Shown here: piece by piece, positions 8,832 to 18,176 of the stretch
Layout: every line of letters starts with the position of its first letter
Numbering within the stretch: position 1 is the first letter of the stretch
Source of the DNA: Bacteroidales bacterium
GTDB lineage: Bacteria > Bacteroidota > Bacteroidia > Bacteroidales > F082
Assembly: GCA_023229245.1 (NCBI GenBank)
Contig: JALNZU010000008.1
Coordinates: 1-64,000 of the forward strand
Length of the DNA stretch: 64,000 bases
Direction: 5' to 3'
Notes under the pieces: model-generated
Database searches by the model: none
Seen by the model: the letters and a program-made list of their open reading frames with translations, nothing else
What the model was told of the DNA's origin: nothing
Translations under genes and position numbers: made by a program

Positions 8832-9335
8832 TAACCGAATGTAGTAAAATATTGTGTAAAGCATGTTGGTTTTTCAGATTGCTTTTTTCATAATAAATTT
8901 GAGATAAGTCGTGTGCAGACTACTTATGGATTAGCATGGTGCTTTTAATACATACTATTGAAATTTATACTTGCAGACTATTCAAAACAAAATGAATAGA
9001 TAGGTTTCAGTTTGATAATCAGTAGTATAATACATGTGCAAATTAGACTTTATTTATGCATGTGATAGGCCGAGTAATTCCAATAATATGCAATATATGA
9101 GCTGATTGCATTTTGTTGCTTTCACAGTTTCCTGAATCTCTTTCTGTAAGAGTCAAATACACAACGATATAGAAAAAGCAAATCGCTGCATGCACTACAT
9201 GTATATTTATGTATTGTATTCAAACGAAAGTGAATAGATTCAATCAAAGATCTGGTAGTGCCTTTAAATTATCACGTAATCAATAAGTTACAAAAATCAC
9301 TACATTTCGGTATGGATTGCCATGATGATTCATTT
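8832..9335 (+). other. Gene-free stretch before the hmu operon
   Basis: About 500 AT-rich bases with no open reading frame that looks coding and no tRNA-like fold. I see no clear terminator for the regulator gene and no obvious Fur-type 19-bp dyad. The right edge carries the hmuY promoter. Confidence 0.5.
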
Positions 9336-9343
9336 TAATTTTG
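9336..9343 (+). promoter_or_regulatory. -7 promoter box of the hmuYRSTUV operon
   Basis: TAATTTTG is an exact TAnnTTTG; a TTG at 9317-9319 lies 16 bases upstream as a possible -33 element. It predicts a leader of about 50 bases before hmuY. Confidence 0.5.
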
Positions 9344-9401
9344 TGCTATGAAATAATTATTAAATATTTATAGTATTTATCACAATTTAAATTGATTTAT
9401 T

Positions 9402-9986
9402 ATGTTAACAAGAGCCTTATTATTAATGTTTGCTAGTGTTGCTTTACTCAGTGCTTGTACTAAGGATGATGAGGGTGAAAAACCAATAGAAGGGGTAAAG
9501 GATATTCAGTTTATAAACGCCAGATCATATACTGACTGGGTGTATTTTTCTTTTTCAAAGGGAGAAACGGTTGAGATCAACGACTTTCAAAATAGTTTGG
9601 AGTGGGACATTGCTTTTCATCGGGGTGATATCCGTACCAATGGTGGAGCCTCCGGTATAGGTCAAGCTGAAGCATTAAATACTCAACAGAAAAGTTGGGA
9701 TGCCATTACCGAGGCACCTTTGAGTGGATATAAAAAAGACGAGATAGGTATGATCACTATCGAATTTACTGGTGAAGGTATAGTAGAAGAAGAACAACCG
9801 TATTCGCAAGTGCTTTCTACCTGGCTTGAGATTGATACAAGCAATCCGCCACCCAGATATGTATTGTCTAATTGGATATATGTAGTGAAAACTGCTGAAG
9901 GAAGCTATGTAAAGATTCAATTATATGATAATAAAAATGAAAAGGACGAAGCTGGTTATGTAAGCTTTACATATCAATATTTATAG
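9402..9986 (+). CDS. hmuY: HmuY-family haem-binding lipoprotein
   Basis: 194 residues. A lipoprotein signal peptide ends at Cys19 (LLSAC). The next residues, TKDDE, fit the K-(D/E)2 lipoprotein export signal of Bacteroidota, so surface exposure is likely. The mature part has the HmuY core, with WDIAFHRGDIRTNGG as its most diagnostic segment and a C-terminal beta hairpin ending YVSFTYQYL. HmuY proteins capture haem from host or environmental haemoproteins and pass it to HmuR. It heads an operon in the same order as the hmu locus known from Porphyromonas. Confidence 0.88.
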   Translation: MLTRALLLMFASVALLSACTKDDEGEKPIEGVKDIQFINARSYTDWVYFSFSKGETVEINDFQNSLEWDIAFHRGDIRTNGGASGIGQAEALNTQQKSWDAITEAPLSGYKKDEIGMITIEFTGEGIVEEEQPYSQVLSTWLEIDTSNPPPRYVLSNWIYVVKTAEGSYVKIQLYDNKNEKDEAGYVSFTYQYL

Positions 9987-10060
9987 CAGACCAGTTGGAA
10001 AAGTAAAAATATAATACAGATTATCGTCCGACAATAATTATGGAGTGTCTTTGCTCTTGA

Positions 10061-12274
10061 ATGAATATAGTACAAATGAGGACCTGGCTTTCAATATTAT
10101 TTCTTAGTATATCGGTGATGTTGAGTGCGTCAGATCTGTATATCAAAGGAAAAATTATTGATTGCAGATCAAAGGAGGGGCTATTTTTAGTCAATATTGG
10201 TCTGTTAGGAACCAATAAGGGTACTACTACCAATGAACTAGGTGAGTTTACATTGACTCATATAGAACAAGGAGAATACATTCTTTTTGCTTCGGTAATT
10301 GGATTTGAAGAGCGACAAATTCACTTGAACATTCAGTCTACATCTCTTGAAGATATAGTTATAGCACTTTGCGAGAGAGCATTTGATTTGGAGCAGGTGG
10401 TTGTTACAGGTACCCGAACTGAAAGATCATTGAAAAATGTACCTATACAAACACAGTTAATAACTTCCAAATCAATAGAGAAAATGCAGATTAGCAATTT
10501 TAAAGACTTATTGGAGCATGAATTGGCTGGTATTGAGTTCACCAACAATGGTGGTTTTGCTAATATAAATATGCTTGGTTTTGGAGGAAAACATGTTCTT
10601 TTTCTGATAGATGGTGAACGAATGGCAGGTGAAACATTTGATAATATCGACTATAATAGGGTTGATATGGATAATATTCAGAGAATTGAGATAGTGAAAG
10701 GCGCTAGCTCTTCTTTATATGGATCAAATGCCCTTGGTGGAGTAATTAATATCATCTCAAAAAAACCTGAGAAGAAAATTGAAGCAAATGCACACTTTAG
10801 AGCTGGCAGCAATAATGAACAGACTTATAGAGCTTCTGTTGGTTCATTGTTAAATTGGGGATATGTGAATTTCACTACATCCTTAAAATCGATTGATCCT
10901 TATCTTCTAATAGATAGCGAGCCGGTCAAACAAATATTTGATAATGGAAGTATAAGAACTTTGCCGTTACAAGAAACCTATATTGCCGGGTATAAAGATT
11001 ATAGTTTTTCACCTAAAATTGGTATACATCTTTTTAATAACACTGAATTAGAAATAAGAGGTGCTTACTTTTATAAAGAAAGGAATCCGGGTGGATTGAG
11101 TGGGACAAAAATTGCTGATCAGTACCATAGCTATACCGGTGGTATCAAGGGAAAACGCAAAATTGATGAACGACAAAGTTTTTCTGTCTCGTTAAATTTT
11201 GATAAATATGACAAATTGAAAATGTATAAATTATTAAACGAGCAAGAAAAGAATTATGAAAATTATCAAATCCGTTTTGGGTCTGTCTATAACTTCGACT
11301 GGGAGGCCGGACATTCCTTAGTTGCAGGATTAGATTATTTTACCGATAATTTGATGACTTATATGTTTGTAAGTGATGGTAGTAATGCAAAAAAGGACGC
11401 ACAAACTTATTCAGCATTTGCACAGCAGGAGTATGTTTTAAATACGAAGATCGTCCTTGTGGGCGGGTTACGTTATGATTATCATTCACAGTTTGCCGGT
11501 CATTTATCACCTCGTATATCTGCTATGTTCAAACCAAATCCTTTTGTTACGATTCGGGGTGGATACTCAGCCGGATTTCGCTCTCCCACATTAAAAGAGC
11601 TGTTTACTAACTGGTTTCATCCCGATGGTGGTGGATTTCAGATAATTGGTAATGAAAACATGAAAGCTGAAAAAAGTAATAATTATACCTTATCCACTGA
11701 AATAAGTTTGGGAAGATCGGCGATAACTGCAATGACACAATACTCATTGATAAATGATATGGTTAATATTTTATGGATTAATAATGATACAGTTGTTTAT
11801 GATAACATAGGCGATGCCAAAGTGCTAAGTACCGAATTAACCTTGAACACACGAATCACTGATCAAATTTTCCTCAAGGGGGGCTACGCATTTGTGTATG
11901 ATAATTTAGGTAAAAACTCTGTTGTTAGGCCTCATTCAGTTACCATGCGAATCGAACACAACATGAATATGTTCAAAAAATATCATTCCGTTATTAGTTT
12001 TAGTGGAAAATATTTTAGTAAAATACATATCTACGGCATAGGTGATCTGGATGACTCTGATATCGAAATAGATAATAGCACAGGAGAAGAATATAAGATA
12101 GAATATGAAGCTTATGCAATCTTTAAATTAGCAGTATCTCAAACTCTTCCGTTCCGATTTGTTCTGAATGTCGGCGTAAATAATATATGTAATTACAAAC
12201 CAAAATTTGCCAGCTTTTATTCGAGTATATCACCTGGACGTACTTTTTTTGTTGAATTGAAATGGAGGTTATAG
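10061..12274 (+). CDS. hmuR: TonB-dependent haem receptor HmuR
   Basis: 737 residues. Signal peptide, then a carboxypeptidase-like regulatory domain (about 26-105), a plug with SSSLYGSNALGGVINIIS, and a C-terminal 22-strand barrel ending in FFVELKWRL. In an extracellular-loop region FRSPTLKELF and IIGNENMKAE correspond to the FRAP and NPNL motifs of haem receptors, with a His between them (FHPDG). It imports haem delivered by HmuY using TonB energy. An ATG at 10076 gives an equally good signal peptide and may be the true start. It lies 22 bases before hmuS. Confidence 0.92.
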   Translation: MNIVQMRTWLSILFLSISVMLSASDLYIKGKIIDCRSKEGLFLVNIGLLGTNKGTTTNELGEFTLTHIEQGEYILFASVIGFEERQIHLNIQSTSLEDIVIALCERAFDLEQVVVTGTRTERSLKNVPIQTQLITSKSIEKMQISNFKDLLEHELAGIEFTNNGGFANINMLGFGGKHVLFLIDGERMAGETFDNIDYNRVDMDNIQRIEIVKGASSSLYGSNALGGVINIISKKPEKKIEANAHFRAGSNNEQTYRASVGSLLNWGYVNFTTSLKSIDPYLLIDSEPVKQIFDNGSIRTLPLQETYIAGYKDYSFSPKIGIHLFNNTELEIRGAYFYKERNPGGLSGTKIADQYHSYTGGIKGKRKIDERQSFSVSLNFDKYDKLKMYKLLNEQEKNYENYQIRFGSVYNFDWEAGHSLVAGLDYFTDNLMTYMFVSDGSNAKKDAQTYSAFAQQEYVLNTKIVLVGGLRYDYHSQFAGHLSPRISAMFKPNPFVTIRGGYSAGFRSPTLKELFTNWFHPDGGGFQIIGNENMKAEKSNNYTLSTEISLGRSAITAMTQYSLINDMVNILWINNDTVVYDNIGDAKVLSTELTLNTRITDQIFLKGGYAFVYDNLGKNSVVRPHSVTMRIEHNMNMFKKYHSVISFSGKYFSKIHIYGIGDLDDSDIEIDNSTGEEYKIEYEAYAIFKLAVSQTLPFRFVLNVGVNNICNYKPKFASFYSSISPGRTFFVELKWRL

Positions 12275-12296
12275 GACTACAATAATCGAATTCAGT

Positions 12297-15200
12297 ATGA
12301 GAAGATCAAGAAAATATGTATGGTTGATTGCAATAGGCGCTATCGCTATTGTAATGATAGTTTGGAAAAGATATGCTTCTACAACTAAAATTGCATTATA
12401 TAACTTCCCAACCTATCAGGTTTCAAATATCTCACTTTCTAATAATGACAGATTTATACAGTTTGATGAAGTCGAAAAGATTGAAAAACTAAAGAAATAT
12501 GATTTTGTCTTGATTTTCGGGATGGGGTTGAAGATTAATGAAGATCAAAGAAATAATCTAGTCAGAATCGTCGAAAAAAAAGTTCCTGTCTTTACATTTT
12601 CAGCCACTAATCCACAGAATAATATTCACAATTTGTCACCAAAGGATTTGACAAATATATCTGATTATTTGACAAATGGAAATAAAGTGAATTTTCAAAA
12701 CCTTGCCAGGTATATCAGACGAACTATTGATAAAAAGAAATTGTTTGCTGTCAAACCTGTACCGGCCACAGAGCATATTACAAATGCCTACTTCCATATT
12801 GACGAAAATCTCGCATTTACTGAAATTGAAGAGTTTGAGCAATATCTGAAAAGCATCAATTCATATGATATAAATGCAAAGCGTGTGGCTATCCTATCCG
12901 GAATACATGATCCATTCAGTGGAAACAAGGCTCATATTGATAGCCTTATTACTAATTTCCAGCAAGTTGGAATCAATGTGTATCCGGTTGTAACATCTGA
13001 CAAAAGATTAGAGTTCCTACAAGAGATTCATCCTGATGCCGTTGTATATTTTCCTCACGGTCGTTTGCTTAATGATACACCTGACCAGGCTGTTGAGTGG
13101 CTCAAAAATCAAAATATACCACTTTTTACTCCATTGACTATCCTACAGCTTGAACAGGATTGGCGTGATGATCCTATGGGTATGTTTGGTGGATTTATGG
13201 GTCAAACTGTCGTAATTCCCGAAATTGATGGGGCTGTGTATCCGTATTCTTTAGTAGCGCAAGAGAAAAACAAGGATAATATTTATATGTTTAAAGCTAT
13301 GCCCGATCGTCTTGCTGATTTCATTGAGATAGTACAAAATGTGCTGAAGCTGAAGGTTTTGAGAAACCAGGATAAGAAATTGGCTATCTACTATTTCAAA
13401 GGGCCGGGGCAAGAAGCCCTCACGGCACAAGGCTTAGAGACAGTGCCATCGCTCTATAATTTTCTGAAACGACTGCAAAAGGAAGGGTACACGATCAGGC
13501 ATCTGCCAAATTCTGTACAAGATTTTGAAAAACTGCTGATGACACAAGGCGCTGTTCTAAACACTTTTGCTAAAGGTGCCTTCGATGATTTCTTGAAAAA
13601 AGGGAATCCGCACCTGATCAAAAAAGAAGATTATGAAGCTTGGGTTAAGAAGTCATTGACTGATGAGGCTTATAAAGCTGTTGTAGAAACCTATGGTGAG
13701 GCTCCTGGCTCGTATATGAACGTAGAAAAAGACAGCCAGCAATATGTAGCTATTTCACGTATTGATTTAGGCAATGTTGTTTTGCTTCCGCAAGCTATGG
13801 CTGCCTTAGGCGATGATGAGTTTGCTATAGTTCATGGTGCTGATATGCCTCCACCTCATACCTATATTGGTTCCTATCTATGGGTACAAAACGATTTTAA
13901 AGCGGATGCACTGATCCACTTTGGTACGCACGGTAGCTTAGAATTTACACCGCAAAAGCAGGTAGCACTTGATAATAATGATTGGGCCGACAGAATGGTG
14001 GGCACAATACCACACTTTTATTATTATACGATAGGTAATGTAGGCGAAAGTATGATGGCAAAACGACGCTCGTATGCTACTGTGATTTCCTATCTGACAC
14101 AACCGTTTACCGAAAGTAAAACGCGATCGCAATTTTATACACTTCAAGAGAAAATACGTGAGTTTTATAAGACTGAAGAAGATGAACCCGCATATGTAAA
14201 ATATTCGTTGGAAGTAAAGAAAATTGCTGTAGAAATGGGACTTCATCGTGAACTACGCTTAGATAGCACTACAACTATACCTTATACATTTGAAGAAATA
14301 GAAAAAATTGAAAACTTTGCCGAAGAAATTGCTAACGAAAAAATGAGTGGTTTGCTCTACACCTCAGGAGAGACCTATAGCAAAGATATGATTCACTCAA
14401 CAGTGTTGGCAATGAGTGCCGACCCTATCGCTTACGGAATGTCGATCCTTGATAAAGTGCGGGGAACAGTAACTGATGATCAACTGAAGAAAAATGTGTT
14501 TTTTGTTGCACACTATCTTAATCCGGCAAAAGACTTGGTTGAGCAGGTGCTAAAAGGAAAATCAGTCGATGATGAGTTGATTTGTGACATAGCTAAGATC
14601 ACCAATGATGAATTGTCTCATGCAAAAGAAATACTCTTACCGCCTAAGTTATCAATAATCCCAGGATCGGAGCTGCCTAAGGAAAAACCGATAGTGTATA
14701 GCAAGGAAGATAAAGATAAAGCAATTGCCATCATAACGGTTGAAAATACCATAAAAAATATAGTGAAATATAAACAGGCCTTAGAGGAAAGTCCTGAGTT
14801 GGAATTTAAGGCTATGCTCAATGCACTTTCGGGCGGATATATTGCACCTTCATCTGGTGGTGATGCGGTAGCAAATCCACGGGCTGTGCCAACAGGGCAT
14901 AATCTGTATTCCATTAATGCTGAAGCTACTCCTACCGAATTGGCATGGGATAGAGGTGTAAAATTGGCACAAACTACTTTAGAGAATTATAAGAAACTGC
15001 ATGGTGATTTTCCGCGGAAAGTAGGCTATACTTTTTGGAGCAGCGAGTTTATTGAAAGTGAGGGCAGCACTATTGCACAAGTGCTTTATATGCTTGGTGT
15101 AGAGCCAGTTCGTGATGTGTTTGGCAGAGTCTCCGACTTGCGATTAATTCCTGTTAATGAGTTGGGCCGAGCCCGGATAGATGTAGTTGTGCAAACCTCA

Positions 15201-16391
15201 GGACAGTTTAGGGACTTGGCTGCCTCGCGCCTGATGCTCATCACAAAAGCTGTTGAAATGGCCGCTCAGGCGAAAGATGAGCAGTTTGAAAATTTGGTAT
15301 CAAAAAGCACTATAGATATCGAACGCAAATTAGTAGAGCAAGGCGTATCACCAAAAGATGCACGCGAGATGTCCACTAAACGGATTTTTGGTGGAATTAA
15401 TGGGATGTATGGTACCGGAATTCAAGAAATGATAACCGCTAGCGACAAATGGGAGACAGAAGATGAAATTGCTCATACCTATATGCATAATATGGGGGCC
15501 GAATACGGCAGTGACAAAGATTGGGGGCATTTTTATGAAGGCTTGTTCAAAACAGTCCTGGAAAATACAGACGTTGTGGTACAGCCGCGCCAGAACAATA
15601 CCTGGGGCGCTCTTAGCTTAGACCATGTGTATGAATTTATGGGGGGAATGAATTTAGCCATTCGCAATGTGACCGGAAAAGACCCGGAAGCATATTTTGC
15701 TGACTACAGAAATAGAAATCGGGCGAAAATACAAGAGCTTAAAGAGGCAATAGGTGTGGAATCACGCACTACAGTACTCAATCCCGAATATGTAAAGGAA
15801 ATTATGAAAGGTGGCTCGGGAACAGCAGCACAAATCACCGATATCGTTACAAACACATTTGGGTGGAATGTGGCTAAACCTGATGTGATTGACAATGAAT
15901 TATGGGACGACCTATACGATGTGTATGTACAAGATAAGTTTGGATTGGGTACAAAAAATCATTTCAAACAAGTGAATCCTGCCGTGCTTCAGGAAGTGAC
16001 CGCCATAATGATAGAAACAGTCCGAAAAGGTATGTGGGATGCTACGGATGAACAAATTACAAATATGGTGAATCTGCATACCGAAATGGTTAAAGAGTTT
16101 GGCTCTACTGGAAGTGGATTTTCGGGTAGTAACGAAAAATTGCAACAATTTATAGCACAAAAATTGCCCGAACAACAAGCCAATGTGTATAGTCAACAGG
16201 TTCAAGCTATGAAACAAGCTCCAAATGAAACTGTTGAAAATAATGGCTTGGTACTTAAAAAAGAAGAGATCAATTCGCATCAAAAATCATTAACAAATAC
16301 ACTCAATGGTGTAATTACAGTAGGTGCGATCTTTGTGATATTTGTATTTATGCTGGTAGTGCTGCGACGTAAACGTAAAAACAGTAGATAA
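12297..16391 (+). CDS. hmuS: HmuS: membrane-anchored CobN/BchH-like chelatase
   Basis: 1364 residues with the CobN/Mg-chelatase H-subunit fold across most of the length. The conserved GTHGSLEF motif includes His545, and the C-terminal half has FGGINGMYGTGIQ and the DWGHFYEGL region. Unlike cytoplasmic CobN it has a transmembrane helix at each end: residues about 7-24 preceded by MRRSRK, and a last helix followed by RRKRKNSR. By the positive-inside rule the large domain is periplasmic. No CobS/CobT ATPase or cobalamin gene is nearby. In hmu loci it is linked to removing iron from haem, from memory of published work. The downstream HmuT-V could power it. Confidence 0.9.
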   Translation: MRRSRKYVWLIAIGAIAIVMIVWKRYASTTKIALYNFPTYQVSNISLSNNDRFIQFDEVEKIEKLKKYDFVLIFGMGLKINEDQRNNLVRIVEKKVPVFTFSATNPQNNIHNLSPKDLTNISDYLTNGNKVNFQNLARYIRRTIDKKKLFAVKPVPATEHITNAYFHIDENLAFTEIEEFEQYLKSINSYDINAKRVAILSGIHDPFSGNKAHIDSLITNFQQVGINVYPVVTSDKRLEFLQEIHPDAVVYFPHGRLLNDTPDQAVEWLKNQNIPLFTPLTILQLEQDWRDDPMGMFGGFMGQTVVIPEIDGAVYPYSLVAQEKNKDNIYMFKAMPDRLADFIEIVQNVLKLKVLRNQDKKLAIYYFKGPGQEALTAQGLETVPSLYNFLKRLQKEGYTIRHLPNSVQDFEKLLMTQGAVLNTFAKGAFDDFLKKGNPHLIKKEDYEAWVKKSLTDEAYKAVVETYGEAPGSYMNVEKDSQQYVAISRIDLGNVVLLPQAMAALGDDEFAIVHGADMPPPHTYIGSYLWVQNDFKADALIHFGTHGSLEFTPQKQVALDNNDWADRMVGTIPHFYYYTIGNVGESMMAKRRSYATVISYLTQPFTESKTRSQFYTLQEKIREFYKTEEDEPAYVKYSLEVKKIAVEMGLHRELRLDSTTTIPYTFEEIEKIENFAEEIANEKMSGLLYTSGETYSKDMIHSTVLAMSADPIAYGMSILDKVRGTVTDDQLKKNVFFVAHYLNPAKDLVEQVLKGKSVDDELICDIAKITNDELSHAKEILLPPKLSIIPGSELPKEKPIVYSKEDKDKAIAIITVENTIKNIVKYKQALEESPELEFKAMLNALSGGYIAPSSGGDAVANPRAVPTGHNLYSINAEATPTELAWDRGVKLAQTTLENYKKLHGDFPRKVGYTFWSSEFIESEGSTIAQVLYMLGVEPVRDVFGRVSDLRLIPVNELGRARIDVVVQTSGQFRDLAASRLMLITKAVEMAAQAKDEQFENLVSKSTIDIERKLVEQGVSPKDAREMSTKRIFGGINGMYGTGIQEMITASDKWETEDEIAHTYMHNMGAEYGSDKDWGHFYEGLFKTVLENTDVVVQPRQNNTWGALSLDHVYEFMGGMNLAIRNVTGKDPEAYFADYRNRNRAKIQELKEAIGVESRTTVLNPEYVKEIMKGGSGTAAQITDIVTNTFGWNVAKPDVIDNELWDDLYDVYVQDKFGLGTKNHFKQVNPAVLQEVTAIMIETVRKGMWDATDEQITNMVNLHTEMVKEFGSTGSGFSGSNEKLQQFIAQKLPEQQANVYSQQVQAMKQAPNETVENNGLVLKKEEINSHQKSLTNTLNGVITVGAIFVIFVFMLVVLRRKRKNSR

Positions 16392-16400
16392 AACAATTGG

Positions 16401-17093
16401 ATGAAGCTTATAATACACATATTGTTATTATTTATTATTGTTAACAGCATACTTAAGCTCAGCTTTTGGAAATGGTGGCATGCACTACTGTTTTCGGTTG
16501 GTGCAGCAGCATTTGTTGTATGGACCAAGCAATTTGCCATCATGCAATCGAAAACACAATTACACGACTTTATGATGAATGCCGATATGCTTAAAAATGT
16601 GGCAGTTATCATTACTATAGAATCGGCAATTAATTTGGTGTACAGTTTTACAGCTCTTAGTAATCAGTTTGGGAAAAAGAAAAAGCGAAAACTGATGCTA
16701 CTGCATTGGTATCCTGGGATTCTCTTTTTCCCTGTACTGTTTTATCTTTTAACTCAGGCTATATTCACATTCCCGGGAGTAGATTTCGACACCCTGACTT
16801 TTCTGCTTGCAATGGCAATAGTAGTTGCAATTCCACTTTTACGGAAAGGTTTGAAGTATCTTATCCCGGAATCAGAATTCAGATTGGAAATACATTTTTT
16901 AGTAACCCTTTTTGTGGCGTTTATTGGACTGTTAACTACCGTAAACGGTCATGTAACTTATGCAGCTACAAAGCAAGAATATAATCCAAAAGCACTTTTA
17001 TTGGCTCTCATTATTTTTGCTCTGACATTTTTTACAGGTTATTTGTGGAATAAGCATAAGTGGAAGTTTTTGCAAAAACGCACCAAAAAATAA
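16401..17093 (+). CDS. hmuT: HmuT: polytopic membrane protein of the haem locus
   Basis: 230 residues with about six hydrophobic helices and short basic loops (KKKKRK after the third, KHKWK at the C-terminus). It has no soluble domain of any size and no motif I can assign outside the conserved hmu context. It starts nine bases after hmuS and ends 15 bases before hmuU, so it is translated with them. A role as a membrane scaffold linking HmuS to the HmuU/HmuV channel is inference from position only. Confidence 0.75.
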   Translation: MKLIIHILLLFIIVNSILKLSFWKWWHALLFSVGAAAFVVWTKQFAIMQSKTQLHDFMMNADMLKNVAVIITIESAINLVYSFTALSNQFGKKKKRKLMLLHWYPGILFFPVLFYLLTQAIFTFPGVDFDTLTFLLAMAIVVAIPLLRKGLKYLIPESEFRLEIHFLVTLFVAFIGLLTTVNGHVTYAATKQEYNPKALLLALIIFALTFFTGYLWNKHKWKFLQKRTKK

Positions 17094-17108
17094 TATATCA
17101 TACTAATT

Positions 17109-17705
17109 ATGGAATTAATTTCGAAAACACTTTTTTGGGTTGCAAACAGCTTACTTATACCCGACATTATCATGCTCTTATTTCTTTTTGGCCGCAGCTT
17201 GTTGCTCATTGGTGGATTCTATAATCAATATATGACAAAACGTAAGAATGATCATCGCCTCAACAATGCCATCAAAGAATTGGATATATCACTGATTGAT
17301 CAATTAAAAGAGCTATTACCCGATAAGGACAACTCGCTCTTTATACACTATCTACGAGACTTGCTGAGCAATAAGCCAAGTGAGGAATATTCCGATTTCC
17401 TTTTGTCGAACTTTGAAAATGCGGCTAATAAAGATATGGCATTATCAAAAATACTTGCTAAAATGGGGCCTATCTTAGGCCTTATCGGCACTTTGATAGC
17501 AATGAGCCCCGCATTAGTTGGACTTTCAACCGGCGACATCTCAGGTATGGCGTACAATATGCAGGTAGTATTTGCCACAACAGTTGTAGGATTGGTCATT
17601 TCAATAGTAGGACTGATCACCCAACAAGTAAAACAACGATGGTATGCCAAAGATGTAAACCATTTAGAATATGTAAGTCGAATCCTTTTACAAAAAAATC
17701 ATTGA
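17109..17705 (+). CDS. hmuU: HmuU: MotA/TolQ/ExbB-family proton channel protein
   Basis: 198 residues. One N-terminal transmembrane helix, a cytoplasmic helical stretch (about 40-115), then two helices carrying the family signature KMGPILGLIGTLIAM and MQVVFATTVVGLVISIVG. The last helix has the Thr residues (FATTVVG) typical of the proton path in ExbB/TolQ/MotA. Relatives form pentamers around a dimer of an ExbD-like protein and turn proton flow into motion. HmuV, which starts two bases later, could be that partner. Confidence 0.88.
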   Translation: MELISKTLFWVANSLLIPDIIMLLFLFGRSLLLIGGFYNQYMTKRKNDHRLNNAIKELDISLIDQLKELLPDKDNSLFIHYLRDLLSNKPSEEYSDFLLSNFENAANKDMALSKILAKMGPILGLIGTLIAMSPALVGLSTGDISGMAYNMQVVFATTVVGLVISIVGLITQQVKQRWYAKDVNHLEYVSRILLQKNH

Positions 17706-17707
17706 TT

Positions 17708-18043
17708 ATGAGACGACAAAGACGAGCTACCCGCTTTCACCACGATGAAGATTCAGATCCTTTAAGTGTAATAGTAAATATGTTTGATGTAGCAATGGTA
17801 TTTGCGGTTGCACTGATGGTAGCTATGGTTATGCATATGAACCTGACCGAGATATTTACCCAGGAAAGCTTTACTATAGTGAAAAATCCAGGTGAAAAAA
17901 ATATGGAGATAATTACTAAAGAAGGTAACAAAATACATAAATACACCCCTTCCAACGACCAACAGACCAACGGTGCCAAAGGTAAAAGAATCGGAATAGC
18001 TTATGAACTGGAAAATGGTGAAATTATCTATGTGCCAGAGTAA
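17708..18043 (+). CDS. hmuV: HmuV: DUF2149 protein, ExbD-like
   Basis: 111 residues. A basic, His/Asp-rich cytoplasmic N-terminus precedes a single transmembrane helix that starts DPLSVIVNMFDVAMVFAV. Asp27 sits where ExbD and TolR carry their essential membrane Asp (VDVMLVLL). The periplasmic tail of about 60 residues is polar. I chose 17708 because it follows the hmuU stop by two bases and gives a proper topology; longer in-frame starts lie inside hmuU. It is annotated as DUF2149 in known hmu loci. The ExbD comparison is mine, made by eye. Confidence 0.82.
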   Translation: MRRQRRATRFHHDEDSDPLSVIVNMFDVAMVFAVALMVAMVMHMNLTEIFTQESFTIVKNPGEKNMEIITKEGNKIHKYTPSNDQQTNGAKGKRIGIAYELENGEIIYVPE

Positions 18044-18176
18044 TCGATAGTTGAAGCATGACTGAATATCTTCCGGAAAAACATCCTTTATCAGCTGAAC
18101 TCATGCTCAAAACTACCCCTTAGGTTTTATAAGGAAGTACATTACGAAAAGTATTTATACTGTTTGATCAGAAAGC

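Noticed and set aside
10010..10045. Hairpin between hmuY and hmuR as an attenuator
   Set aside because: The best stem needs a mismatch and a one-base loop, so it is too weak to support.
12297..16391. Cobaltochelatase CobN of vitamin B12 synthesis
   Set aside because: Two membrane anchors, no CobS/CobT or cobalamin genes, and a place inside an hmu haem operon favour HmuS.
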